Shown piece by piece: positions 6,528-14,925 of a stretch of 43,676 nt of DNA (positions are counted from its first letter, which is position 1; the number at the start of each line of letters is the position of its first letter). The position numbers were made by a program, and so were the translations under genes. The stretch comes from Clostridia bacterium (GTDB lineage: Bacteria > Bacillota > Clostridia > Oscillospirales > CAG-272). Under the pieces are notes generated by a model that was given only the letters and a program-made list of their open reading frames with translations, had not been told where the DNA came from and made no database searches. Location of the stretch: NCBI GenBank assembly GCA_017428635.1, contig JAFRQK010000038.1, positions 1 to 43,676 on the forward strand. The letters are read 5' to 3'.

Positions 6528-7711
6528 TGTTCAGCGATTTTTTCAGGTGGTTCACCGGCAGCCGGAAGTTTTACGTCGACGCAGATTTCCAAACGTACGT
6601 CTCAATGCTGTTTGTCCGTGAAGAAATACCCTTTCGCTCGGTCAGGTCGTCTGAAGGAGTTTATTCTTTCAAAGCATTCGGGAAAAACGTTGAGAGGTGC
6701 GAAAAGGTCCTTTTGGATGAGGGCATACCTTACGTCTCGGGAGCATACAGGGGAGCAGTCCCTTTTTTTCGCTTTATCATACGCCGCCCCGGAATCATCC
6801 TCGGCGCGGTTTTGTTTTTGGCGATCAACTACCTGTCGTCGCACGTCGTATGGAACGTTACGGTCAACGGGAACGAAACGATGAGTGAAAACGACGTTTT
6901 GGAAATTCTCGAAGAATGCGGCTTTACGTACGGCGTTTTTATTCCTTCGGTGGATTTTGATTCGCTCCACTCTCGAATAATGGCGAACCATCCCGAAGTA
7001 GCCTGGATATCCGTTAACGTAAGCGGAACGGTTGCCGAAGTTCAGTTAAGGGAAACAAAATTCGACGAAAGGGAAAGGCGGGAAGCAGGGGTTTATTCAA
7101 ACCTCACGGCGTCGGAAGACGGCAGACTCGTCGAGTTTCACGTTGACGGCGGATATCCTGTCAAAGCCCCTGGCGACGTCGTGAAAAAAGGGCAGTTGAT
7201 CGTCTCGGGCGTCGTGCCGCTGCGCGACGGAGGATCACGGTTTTCCGATCCTTCGGGAGAGGTCCTCGCCGAGATCGAAAGGTGCGTTACCGTTCGCGCA
7301 GAGCGCTTATCCGAACAAAAGGTTTATACCGGCCGTGAAAAAAAAGAATACTCCGTAAAATTTTTCAAAAAAACGTTAAATCTTTTCTCAAACGGTGGAA
7401 AAGAATACCCCTGTTATGATAAAATAGAATCGGAGCAGAGGGTCTTTCTTTTCGGAACCGTTCCGCTTCCCGTCTGGATCGAAAAAACAAGTTTTTCGGA
7501 ATACGATCGGGTGACGGTCGAACGGACGTCAGGCGAGACGTTGGACGAGGCGCTTTCCGCGTTGAGATATGAGACGGATCTGCTTATCGGCGACGCCGAA
7601 CTATTAAGAAAAAAGACGAATATTTCAGTAGACGAAAACGGCGTTTATTTGACGTGCCGGGTTCTCGTACTTGATAATATCGCCGAAAAACGTGAATTTC
7701 GGGTCGAGTGA
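6524..7711 (+). CDS. yqfD: Sporulation protein YqfD
   Basis: A 395-residue protein with a cytosolic N-terminal domain (about 1-85), one transmembrane helix around 92-112 (PGIILGAVLFLAINYLSS) and a large extracytoplasmic part opening with a POTRA-like stretch, WNVTVNGNETMSENDVLEIL. This architecture and its place after yqfC identify YqfD, which in B. subtilis is a sigma-E-dependent sporulation protein. It should sit in the outer forespore membrane on the mother-cell side. The ATG at 6524 overlaps the yqfC stop, but the ATG at 6527 has the better distance from AAGGAG (5 bases), so two residues at the start are uncertain. Confidence 0.87.
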   Translation: MMFSDFFRWFTGSRKFYVDADFQTYVSMLFVREEIPFRSVRSSEGVYSFKAFGKNVERCEKVLLDEGIPYVSGAYRGAVPFFRFIIRRPGIILGAVLFLAINYLSSHVVWNVTVNGNETMSENDVLEILEECGFTYGVFIPSVDFDSLHSRIMANHPEVAWISVNVSGTVAEVQLRETKFDERERREAGVYSNLTASEDGRLVEFHVDGGYPVKAPGDVVKKGQLIVSGVVPLRDGGSRFSDPSGEVLAEIERCVTVRAERLSEQKVYTGREKKEYSVKFFKKTLNLFSNGGKEYPCYDKIESEQRVFLFGTVPLPVWIEKTSFSEYDRVTVERTSGETLDEALSALRYETDLLIGDAELLRKKTNISVDENGVYLTCRVLVLDNIAEKREFRVE

Positions 7712-7735
7712 CCCGCTTTATAAGAGGTCGTGTAA

Positions 7736-8761
7736 ATGGCTCAGAAGATCATAAAAATGACAGATCCGGCGCTTACCGGGAAAATATTCGGGAGTTTTGA
7801 CAAAAACGTCGCGCGTATCGAAAACGAATTCTCCGTCAGAATGTTCAACCGCCAGTCCTCCGACGGCGGAGACGGGATAATGATCGAAGGCGAAGACGAG
7901 AACGTCAGGGCGGCGGGACAAGTTGTTTCTTATCTGAAAAAGATAGCGTCTTTCGAAGACGAATTGACCGATCAGAACGTCGACTATATCGTGAATATGG
8001 TCAAAGACGGCAGGGAAGACGAACTGCTCGCATTTGACGACGGGTGTCTCTTTATAACCGCGAAGGGAAAACCGATCAAGGCGAAAACTGTCGGACAAAG
8101 GAAATACATTGAACTTATAGAGAAAAACACGGTCGTACTCGGCGTCGGACCCGCCGGAACGGGTAAAACCTACCTCGCCGTTATGATGGCTGTCAGAGCG
8201 CTCAGAAAGCGCGAGGTCTCGAGAATTATTCTGACCAGACCTGCGGTGGAAGCAGGAGAACGGCTCGGTTTCCTTCCCGGAGATCTTCAGAGCAAGATCG
8301 ACCCGTATCTGAGGCCCCTTTACGATGCGCTTTATGAAATGCTCGGACCGGAAAACTGCCTTCGGATGATCGATAAAATGATCATTGAAATAGCGCCTCT
8401 GGCGTATATGAGAGGACGCACGCTCGACGATTCGTTCATTATCCTGGACGAAGCGCAGAACACCACTCCCGAACAAATGAAGATGTTTTTAACGCGCCTC
8501 GGAAACAACTCGAAGATCGTAGTCACCGGAGACCTGACGCAGACGGACCTCCCGTTCGGTCAAAGGAGCGGTCTCGCCGCTGCGGTCCGTATACTTAAAG
8601 ACGTTGAAGATATCGGAATCTTTGAGTTTTCGGAACGCGACGTCGTTCGCCATCGCCTCGTGCAAAAGATCATAATGGCTTATGACAAATACGACCGGGA
8701 GAGACGTGTCCGCGAGGCGGAAAAGAACGAAAAAAAGAATTACAGATTCAAGAGGAACTGA
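7736..8761 (+). CDS. phoH: PhoH-like ATPase
   Basis: A 341-residue cytosolic P-loop ATPase. An N-terminal KH-like domain (about 10-75) precedes the ATPase core with Walker A GPAGTGKT (138-145), a TRPAVEAGE segment (167-175) and Walker B FIILDEAQN (234-242). PhoH/YbeZ proteins work with the RNase YbeY in ribosomal RNA maturation and quality control, and the adjacent ybeY gene fits this. The start ATG follows AAGAGG at eight bases. In B. subtilis the 7TM-HD protein gene pgpH lies between phoH and ybeY; here ybeY follows after eight bases. The basic tail (KNEKKNYRFKRN) may contact RNA. Confidence 0.93.
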   Translation: MAQKIIKMTDPALTGKIFGSFDKNVARIENEFSVRMFNRQSSDGGDGIMIEGEDENVRAAGQVVSYLKKIASFEDELTDQNVDYIVNMVKDGREDELLAFDDGCLFITAKGKPIKAKTVGQRKYIELIEKNTVVLGVGPAGTGKTYLAVMMAVRALRKREVSRIILTRPAVEAGERLGFLPGDLQSKIDPYLRPLYDALYEMLGPENCLRMIDKMIIEIAPLAYMRGRTLDDSFIILDEAQNTTPEQMKMFLTRLGNNSKIVVTGDLTQTDLPFGQRSGLAAAVRILKDVEDIGIFEFSERDVVRHRLVQKIIMAYDKYDRERRVREAEKNEKKNYRFKRN

Positions 8762-8769
8762 CGGTAAAA

Positions 8770-9240
8770 ATGAAACTCAAAATACTGTTCCGCGACGATC
8801 AGAACAAGATCAAGACCGGACGCCTTCTTAAAAAAACCGTAAAAAAAGCGGCGCGTCATGCGCTCGAAGAAGAGAAATTCGAGAGGGACGTCGAACTGTC
8901 CGTAACGTTTACCGATAACGAAGGGATAAGAACTCTTAACAGGGAATACCGCGAAAAAGACGCCCCTACCGACGTTCTTTCATTTCCGATGTATTCCATG
9001 AAAGACGGAGACGTTCCCGAAGAAGACGGTACCGTAGTTCTCGGCGACGTCGTTCTCTCTTTGGAACGTGTCGGAGAACAGGCGAAAGAGATCGGTCATT
9101 CTTTTTTGAGAGAGGCGTCTTTCCTGACCGTTCATTCCGTTCTTCATCTACTCGGATACGATCATGAAACGAGTTCCGAGGATGAGGAAATGATGTTCTC
9201 GCGTCAGCGCGAGATCATGAAAGGGATAAAGGTGAAATAA
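8770..9240 (+). CDS. ybeY: Endoribonuclease YbeY
   Basis: A 156-residue metalloprotein with the zinc signature H-x3-H-x5-H: His122, His126 and His132 in HSVLHLLGYDH. It also has the conserved substrate-side segments LNREYREKDAPTDVLSFP (57-74) and LGDVVLS (91-97). YbeY acts in 16S rRNA 3'-end maturation and 70S ribosome quality control. The length is normal for the family. It ends four bases before era; Era binds the 16S rRNA 3' end, so phoH, ybeY and era form one ribosome-assembly unit. Confidence 0.94.
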   Translation: MKLKILFRDDQNKIKTGRLLKKTVKKAARHALEEEKFERDVELSVTFTDNEGIRTLNREYREKDAPTDVLSFPMYSMKDGDVPEEDGTVVLGDVVLSLERVGEQAKEIGHSFLREASFLTVHSVLHLLGYDHETSSEDEEMMFSRQREIMKGIKVK

Positions 9241-9243
9241 AGA

Positions 9244-10137
9244 ATGAAAAGGACTGCTTTTATTGCGATAATCGGGCGTCCGAACGTTGGCAAATCGACG
9301 CTGATGAATTCCATGCTCGGTGAGAAGGTCTCGATCGTTTCTTCCAAGCCCCAGACGACCAGAAACCGCATTGCGGGTATATTGACAAAGGGAGAAGATC
9401 AGTTCGTCTTTCTCGATACTCCCGGTATCCATAAAGCGCGCAACCGTCTCGGAGATTATATGATGAAGTCGCTTCGCAGTACGGTCAGATCGGCCGACGG
9501 AGCGATCCTTATAGCCGACGCGGGGTACGCCCCGGGCGAGATAGAGGTTAAGCTTATAAAGCAAATAAAAGAATCGGGTCTTCCGGCGATCCTCGTTTTG
9601 AACAAGATAGATCTTATCCGGCGCGAAAAACTCGCCGAGACTATCGCCGCATACGCCGAACTTCACGATTTTGCCGCTGTCGTTCCGACAGCCGCTAAAA
9701 CCGGAAAAAACGTCGAAGAAGTGATAGGAGAGGCGGAAAAGTTTATGGCCCCCGGGGAGTGGATGTTTGAAGGCGACGATCTGACCGACCAGCACGAAAG
9801 ACAGATCGCATCCGAAGTGATAAGGGAAAAACTCCTTCGGGTCCTGAACGACGAGATACCTCACGGGATAGCCGTATCCGTGGAAGAATTTAATGAAGAA
9901 AACGAAGTTGTCAGGATCAGGGCGAATATTTACTGCGAGAAGAATTCCCACAAGGGCATCATAGTCGGCAAAGGCGGCGAGACTTTGAAAAAGGTCGGTA
10001 CTTTTGCCCGCGAGGACCTCGAGGCGTTCTTCGGAGTCAAGGTTTATCTCGATTTGTGGGTCAAGGTTAAGGAAAACTGGAGGGACAGCGACTTCATGCT
10101 CGGAGCGCTCGGTTACGACGCAAAAGATATAGACTGA
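9244..10137 (+). CDS. era: GTPase Era
   Basis: A 297-residue GTPase for 30S subunit assembly. The G-motifs are GRPNVGKST (11-19), QTTRN (37-41), DTPG (58-61) and NKID (120-123). A C-terminal KH domain with GKGGETLKKVG binds the 3' end of 16S rRNA, and the protein ends LGYDAKDID, typical for Era. Length is normal. The dgkA and cdd genes, often found between ybeY and era in Firmicutes, are absent. The stop is TGA; the ten codons after it stay open in the same frame into recO, so readthrough would produce an Era-RecO fusion. Confidence 0.96.
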   Translation: MKRTAFIAIIGRPNVGKSTLMNSMLGEKVSIVSSKPQTTRNRIAGILTKGEDQFVFLDTPGIHKARNRLGDYMMKSLRSTVRSADGAILIADAGYAPGEIEVKLIKQIKESGLPAILVLNKIDLIRREKLAETIAAYAELHDFAAVVPTAAKTGKNVEEVIGEAEKFMAPGEWMFEGDDLTDQHERQIASEVIREKLLRVLNDEIPHGIAVSVEEFNEENEVVRIRANIYCEKNSHKGIIVGKGGETLKKVGTFAREDLEAFFGVKVYLDLWVKVKENWRDSDFMLGALGYDAKDID

Positions 10138-10155
10138 AAACATTTTATCGCGAAG

Positions 10156-10160
10156 GGAGG
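10156..10160 (+). promoter_or_regulatory. Ribosome binding site that decides the recO start
   Basis: GGAGG within AAGGGAGGG lies seven bases before the ACG at 10168. No ATG, GTG or TTG occurs in frame between the era stop and 10294, so this strong site points to ACG as the start codon. Confidence 0.65.
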
Positions 10161-10167
10161 GAGCGAG

Positions 10168-10974
10168 ACGGAACAGTTTGAGACCCGGGGGCTGGTCATA
10201 CGTGAGGTTCAGACGTCCGAGGCGGACAAGCTGCTGACGCTCCTCACTCCCGAAAGAGGTAAAGTTACCGTTTCCGGTAAAGGCGTAGTAAGTTTGAAAA
10301 GCCGCCACATGACGGCGTGTCAGCTTTTTTCTTACAGTGAGTTCATTCTTAAAAAGACAAAAAAGTATTTTTATATCGCGGAGAGCGAGACGATCGAATG
10401 CTTTTTCGGGATCCGTTACGATATCGAAAGGCTGGCTCTTGCGACGTATATATGTGAAGTCGTCGATTTTCTCGCGCTTGAAGAGGTCGCAGACGACGAT
10501 CTTCTCAGACTGACGCTGAACACTCTTTACGCTTTGTCAGAAAAAAAGGATATCGATCTTGATCTGTTGAAAGCGGCTTTCGAGATCAGGGCGGCTTCGG
10601 TTTCGGGTTTTACCCCGGACCTTCATGCCTGCGGTGTTTGCGGGAAAGAAGAACTGCGTCACGGAACTTTTCTTGACGTGATGAACGGGAGGGTACTCTG
10701 TTCCGATTGTTCAAAGGAATACGTCTCGGGGTTGAGAGAGACGGACGAGGGATTCTCTCCGATATACGTGAAAATCACTCCCTCCGTTCTTGAAGCGATG
10801 AAATATGCAGTGTATTCTCCGATCAGGAGATTCCTGTCTTTCTCGATTCCGGAGGATGAGATCTCAAACTTCGGGGCGGCGTGCGAAAAATATCTTCTTT
10901 CTCACATCGAACACAATTTCAAATCACTTGAATATTACAGAAACCTTATAAGGTACGGTTATACGGATGAATGA
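10168..10974 (+). CDS. recO: DNA repair protein RecO, ACG start
   Basis: RecO anneals single strands and helps load RecA at gaps in the RecFOR pathway. Homology begins immediately at the ACG codon: the translation runs TEQFETRGLVIREV, then SEADKLLTLLTPERGKVTV, matching the N-terminal OB fold of RecO, where family members begin with Met at this position. A four-cysteine zinc site (CGVC then CSDC) follows mid-protein, as is usual in Gram-positive RecO. The first ordinary start codon, ATG at 10294, would remove 42 residues and most of the OB fold. I therefore place the start at ACG 10168, supported by GGAGG seven bases upstream (268 residues). A sequence error for ATG is possible. The end overlaps mutS2 by eight bases. 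Confidence 0.85.
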   Translation, partial: TEQFETRGLVIREVQTSEADKLLTLLTPERGKVTVSGKGVVSLKSRHMTACQLFSYSEFILKKTKKYFYIAESETIECFFGIRYDIERLALATYICEVVDFLALEEVADDDLLRLTLNTLYALSEKKDIDLDLLKAAFEIRAASVSGFTPDLHACGVCGKEELRHGTFLDVMNGRVLCSDCSKEYVSGLRETDEGFSPIYVKITPSVLEAMKYAVYSPIRRFLSFSIPEDEISNFGAACEKYLLSHIEHNFKSLEYYRNLIRYGYTDE

Positions 10975-13333
10975 AAAAACGTTAAAGATCCTTGAGTTCA
11001 ATAAAATCAGAGAACTGCTCGCAGACTGCGCGACGACGGAGGGAGCGAAAAAGAAGGCGCTCTCGATCCGACCGCTGCCGACACTGCGGGAGGTCAATCT
11101 ATTTCTTGACAGAACGACCGACGCGAAGAAGCTTTCAAGCGTAAAAGGAGCGCCGTCTTTTTTCTCTGTCGTTGAGGTCAGAGACTCGACGGACAGAGCG
11201 AAAAAAGGCGCGTTACTATCTCTCAGAGAACTTCTGAACTGCGCCGCGGTGTACAGGTGCGCGCGATCGCTCTCTGATTATGCGGGCGAGGACGGAACGG
11301 AGTCTTCTCTCGGGGAGATCTTTCTGAGATTGAAGATCAACCGCCATCTCGAAGACACTTTTTCAAGATGTATCGTCTCCGAGGAGATGATCGCGGACGA
11401 AGCGTCCGCGGAACTCGCCGATATAAGGCGCAAAATCAGGCAGACAAACGCCAAAATTCGCGATATTTTACAAAAGTATATAACCGGCGGAAACAAATAT
11501 CTTCAGGAGAACATCGTTACTACGCGCGGCGGCAGATACGTTATTCCCGTTAAAAGCGAATATAGGAACGAGGTAAGCGGTCTTGTTCACGACACTTCTT
11601 CCTCCGGTTCCACGATATTCATCGAACCGATGGCCGTCGTTGAGGCCAACAATGAACTTCGTACTCTCGAGGGGAAAGAAGCGTATGAGATCGAAAGGAT
11701 CGTCTATGCTCTCAGTGCGGAAGTCGGTATGTGGGCTGACGATATTGACGAGAATTATCTCAACATAATCGAACTTTCTTATTTCTTCGCTTGCGCGGAA
11801 CTTTCTTTCAGGATGGATGCGGACCGTCCCGTCTTTTCCGAAAAGCGCGTTATCGAGCTTATTCGCGCGCGTCATCCGCTTCTCGACAAAAAAACCGTTG
11901 TTCCGGTTTCGGTCTCTCTCGGCGGGAAAAGGCAAATGCTCGTTATCACGGGGCCGAATACGGGTGGGAAAACGGTCACGTTGAAGACGATCGGACTGTT
12001 TGCGGCTATGGGTCAATCCGGTCTTCACATTCCTGCGGAGACGGGATCCGCTCTTTGCCTGTTTGACCGGATCTTTGCCGATATCGGGGACGAACAGAGC
12101 ATAGAACAGTCTCTGTCTACGTTTTCTTCTCATATGAAGACGATCGTGGGTGTCGTCTCCAATATTACCCCCGATTCTCTCGTCCTTTTCGACGAACTCG
12201 GAGCGGGGACAGATCCGGTAGAAGGCGCCGCTCTGGCTGTCGCCATTCTTGAAGAGATCAAATCGTCGGGCGCGCTGTGCGCCGCGACCACCCACTATGC
12301 CGAACTGAAATCATACGCCATAGAGACCGACGGCGTTGAAAACGCCTCGTGCGAGTTCGACGTTACAACGCTCAGACCGACCTATCGCCTGATTATCGGC
12401 GCTCCGGGCAAATCGAACGCGTTCGCGATCTCCAAAAGGCTGGGATTGCCCTCCCGAATCGTTGACAGGGCGGGTGAACTGATCGACGATGAAACGCGCG
12501 GATTCGAAAAAGTTATAGAGAATCTCGAAAGGACCCGCGAACAGCTTGACCGTGAAAAGGAAGAGGCCCGTTCGATCAGAACTGCCCTCGAACGGGAGAA
12601 GGCGGAGTTTGAGGTCGAACTTGAAAAACGCGACGCGCTGTCTAAAAAAGAAACGGAGGATAACCTCAAAAAGTCGAGGAAACTTCTCGACGAAGCCAGA
12701 GCAACTTCTTCTTTCGTTTTCGGCGAACTTGACAAGATAAGAAAAGAGCGCGACGCAGAGGATCTGGCGAGGAAACTGTCAGACGCAAAACGCGACGTCA
12801 GGCGAAGAATGAGAGAATACGAGGACGTCCTTGACGAACCGAAGCCTTTTGACGATGATGATTACCCACCGTCCAGACCGATCAGAAAGGGCGATTCGGT
12901 CGTTCACAGAAATCTCGGAGCCAGGGGGACCGTGACCGAAGAACCCGATAAGAACGGAAATACGACGGTTCTTATGGGACGCGCGAAGACGAGAGCAAAC
13001 GTAAAGGATCTCCGACTCATTGAAGACGGCGCAGTTAAAGAAAAGAAAAAAGACGCGGTTTCCACGTTCAAAAAAGAGGTCGCCGGTTCGTTCAGGCCTG
13101 AGTGCGACGTAAGGGGGATGACTTCCGAGGAGGCGAAATTCGTCGTTGACAAATTCCTCGACGAAGCCACGGTAGCGTCCGTTAAATCGGTGACCGTTAT
13201 ACACGGAAAGGGTACCGGCGCGCTGAGAGCGGGTCTCTGGCAGTTTTTCAAATCGGACAAAAGGGTTAGCGAGTTTCGTGCCGGCCAGTACGGCGAAGGA
13301 GATTACGGCGTGACCGTCGTTGAACTGAAATAG
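10967..13333 (+). CDS. mutS2: MutS2 family ATPase/nuclease (RqcU)
   Basis: A 788-residue MutS2 protein: core and clamp domains (about 1-310), an ABC-type ATPase with Walker A GPNTGGKT (329-336), a Walker B followed by LFDELGAGTDPVEGAAL, a long charged coiled coil (about 510-630), a KOW-like linker and a C-terminal Smr domain with CDVRGMTSEEA and IHGKGTGAL. It lacks the mismatch-binding domain of MutS1. MutS2 was linked to suppression of recombination and, in B. subtilis, to splitting of collided ribosomes, where the name RqcU was given. The ATG start overlaps recO, suggesting translational coupling. It appears to be the last gene of the yqfC-to-mutS2 run; no clear terminator follows. Confidence 0.95.
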   Translation: MNEKTLKILEFNKIRELLADCATTEGAKKKALSIRPLPTLREVNLFLDRTTDAKKLSSVKGAPSFFSVVEVRDSTDRAKKGALLSLRELLNCAAVYRCARSLSDYAGEDGTESSLGEIFLRLKINRHLEDTFSRCIVSEEMIADEASAELADIRRKIRQTNAKIRDILQKYITGGNKYLQENIVTTRGGRYVIPVKSEYRNEVSGLVHDTSSSGSTIFIEPMAVVEANNELRTLEGKEAYEIERIVYALSAEVGMWADDIDENYLNIIELSYFFACAELSFRMDADRPVFSEKRVIELIRARHPLLDKKTVVPVSVSLGGKRQMLVITGPNTGGKTVTLKTIGLFAAMGQSGLHIPAETGSALCLFDRIFADIGDEQSIEQSLSTFSSHMKTIVGVVSNITPDSLVLFDELGAGTDPVEGAALAVAILEEIKSSGALCAATTHYAELKSYAIETDGVENASCEFDVTTLRPTYRLIIGAPGKSNAFAISKRLGLPSRIVDRAGELIDDETRGFEKVIENLERTREQLDREKEEARSIRTALEREKAEFEVELEKRDALSKKETEDNLKKSRKLLDEARATSSFVFGELDKIRKERDAEDLARKLSDAKRDVRRRMREYEDVLDEPKPFDDDDYPPSRPIRKGDSVVHRNLGARGTVTEEPDKNGNTTVLMGRAKTRANVKDLRLIEDGAVKEKKKDAVSTFKKEVAGSFRPECDVRGMTSEEAKFVVDKFLDEATVASVKSVTVIHGKGTGALRAGLWQFFKSDKRVSEFRAGQYGEGDYGVTVVELK

Positions 13334-13354
13334 CGCGGAAACGGAAAACCGAGG

Positions 13355-13383
13355 TTGAAAAATAATAAGTATTTTGGTATAAT
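13355..13383 (+). promoter_or_regulatory. Sigma-A-like promoter of rhaBA
   Basis: TTGAAA (13355-13360), a 17-base spacer and TATAAT (13378-13383). The expected start of transcription near 13390 makes the TTG at 13396 an unlikely start and favours the ATG at 13420. No obvious operator palindrome is seen. Confidence 0.75.
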
Positions 13384-13419
13384 AAAATAGTTTATTTGAG
13401 GAAGGAACGGTATCTGTTT

Positions 13420-14913
13420 ATGGCACAGAGGAGGATGTTGGCGATCGACCTCGGCGCTTCGAGCGGCAGAGGAATCATAGGCACGTTTGACGGGAAAAAG
13501 ATCTCTCTTTCGGAGATCCATAGGTTTTCAAACGATCCCGTTATGACCGTCGGGGGTTTCTTTTGGGATACTTACCGTCTTCTCCATGAAATAAAAACCG
13601 CCGTTCTAGCATCGTCTTCAGACGGGGGTGCCGAAACGCTTGCCGTCGATACGTGGGGATGCGATTACGGTTACCTCGATAAAAAAGGCGTCCTTCTTTC
13701 AAACCCGTATCACTACCGTGATATGAGAACAGACGGCGTTCCCGGGTATATATTCGAAAATCTGATCTCTCGCGACGAACTTTACGGTATCACCGGTATA
13801 CAGTCGATGAATTTCAATACTCTTTATCAGCTGATTGCCGATAAAAGAGACAGGCCGTGGCTTCCCGAGACGGCGGAGAAGGTCCTCAATATGCCCGACC
13901 TTCTCGGTTATCTTCTCACCGGTCAGATGAAGAGCGAATATACCATCGTTTCGACCGGTTCTCTCCTTGACGCGAAAAAGAGAGACTGGGCGTACGGTCT
14001 ATTTGACAGGGTGGGGCTGAGATCATCACTTTTCTGCGATCTCGTACAACCGGGATACGATCTCGGTCCGCTCCTTCCGTTTATCGAAGAGGAGACCGGA
14101 AAAACCGGAGTCAGGGTCGTTAAAGTAGGTTCGCACGATACGGCGAGCGCGGTTCTCTCGGTTCCCGCCGAAAAAGGAGATTTTCTCTATATTTCGAGCG
14201 GAACGTGGTCCCTTATGGGGACCGAGAATCCCGATCCGGTACTCGGCGGCGGCGCTTTGAAGTACGATTTTACCAACGAGGGCGGCGTTTTCGGTACGAT
14301 CCGTCTTCTCAAGAATATCATGGGTCTGTGGCTCGAGCAGGAGTGCCGCCGTCAGTGGACGAGAGAGGGAACCAAGTATTCATTCGATGAACTTACGGCC
14401 GCCGCGCTCAAAGCCGCTCCGCTGAGGTCGGTCATAAATCCCGACGACGCGCTGTTTGCTCCCGCAGGCAACATGCCGGAAAGAATAAGACAGTATTGCC
14501 GCGCTACCGGTCAACCGGTTCCCGAAAGCGTCGGCGAGATAGTCAGATGCATTCTTGAAAGTCTTGCTCTCCGTTACAGATGGACGGCGGAGAAACTCGA
14601 AGAAATGACGGGAAGAAAATATCCGGTCATCAACATTGTCGGCGGCGGAACGAAAGAAGAGACTCTCTCACGGTTTGCCGCAGACGCATCCGGTAAAACG
14701 GTTTGCGCCGGTCCCGTAGAGGCGACAGCAGCGGGTAATATCGCAATGCAGGCGATCGCAGCGGGAGAGATAGGGGATATCTGGCAGGCGAGAGAAGTTA
14801 TCAGGAACTCTTTTGAAGTCAAGGAATACACTCCCGACAAGAATGCCAAGGGGGCATGGGATGACGCATACGGCAGATTCCTCGCGCTTCCGAATAAAGT
14901 TGAACTTCACTGA
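13420..14913 (+). CDS. rhaB: L-rhamnulokinase
   Basis: A 497-residue FGGY-family sugar kinase that phosphorylates L-rhamnulose at O-1. The N-terminal phosphate loop reads AIDLGASSGRG, and DTWGCDYGYLD and a GTWSLMGTE segment match rhamnulokinases; the C-terminal GGGTKEETLSRFAAD is the adenosine-binding motif. The longest frame opens at TTG 13396, but the promoter geometry favours the ATG at 13420; an AGGAAGGAA lies upstream at a long distance, about 13 bases. rhaA follows after 12 bases. Together they convert L-rhamnose to L-rhamnulose-1-phosphate in the cytoplasm; the aldolase (rhaD), transporter and regulator are not in this window. Confidence 0.95.
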   Translation: MAQRRMLAIDLGASSGRGIIGTFDGKKISLSEIHRFSNDPVMTVGGFFWDTYRLLHEIKTAVLASSSDGGAETLAVDTWGCDYGYLDKKGVLLSNPYHYRDMRTDGVPGYIFENLISRDELYGITGIQSMNFNTLYQLIADKRDRPWLPETAEKVLNMPDLLGYLLTGQMKSEYTIVSTGSLLDAKKRDWAYGLFDRVGLRSSLFCDLVQPGYDLGPLLPFIEEETGKTGVRVVKVGSHDTASAVLSVPAEKGDFLYISSGTWSLMGTENPDPVLGGGALKYDFTNEGGVFGTIRLLKNIMGLWLEQECRRQWTREGTKYSFDELTAAALKAAPLRSVINPDDALFAPAGNMPERIRQYCRATGQPVPESVGEIVRCILESLALRYRWTAEKLEEMTGRKYPVINIVGGGTKEETLSRFAADASGKTVCAGPVEATAAGNIAMQAIAAGEIGDIWQAREVIRNSFEVKEYTPDKNAKGAWDDAYGRFLALPNKVELH

Positions 14914-14925
14914 AAGGATTAAAAA

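Noticed and set aside
6170-6592. 140-codon minus-strand frame over yqfC
   Set aside because: Antisense to a conserved sporulation gene and without a plausible start.
9148-10308. 386-codon minus-strand frame over era
   Set aside because: Long only because the opposite strand of era has few stops; era itself shows all G-motifs.
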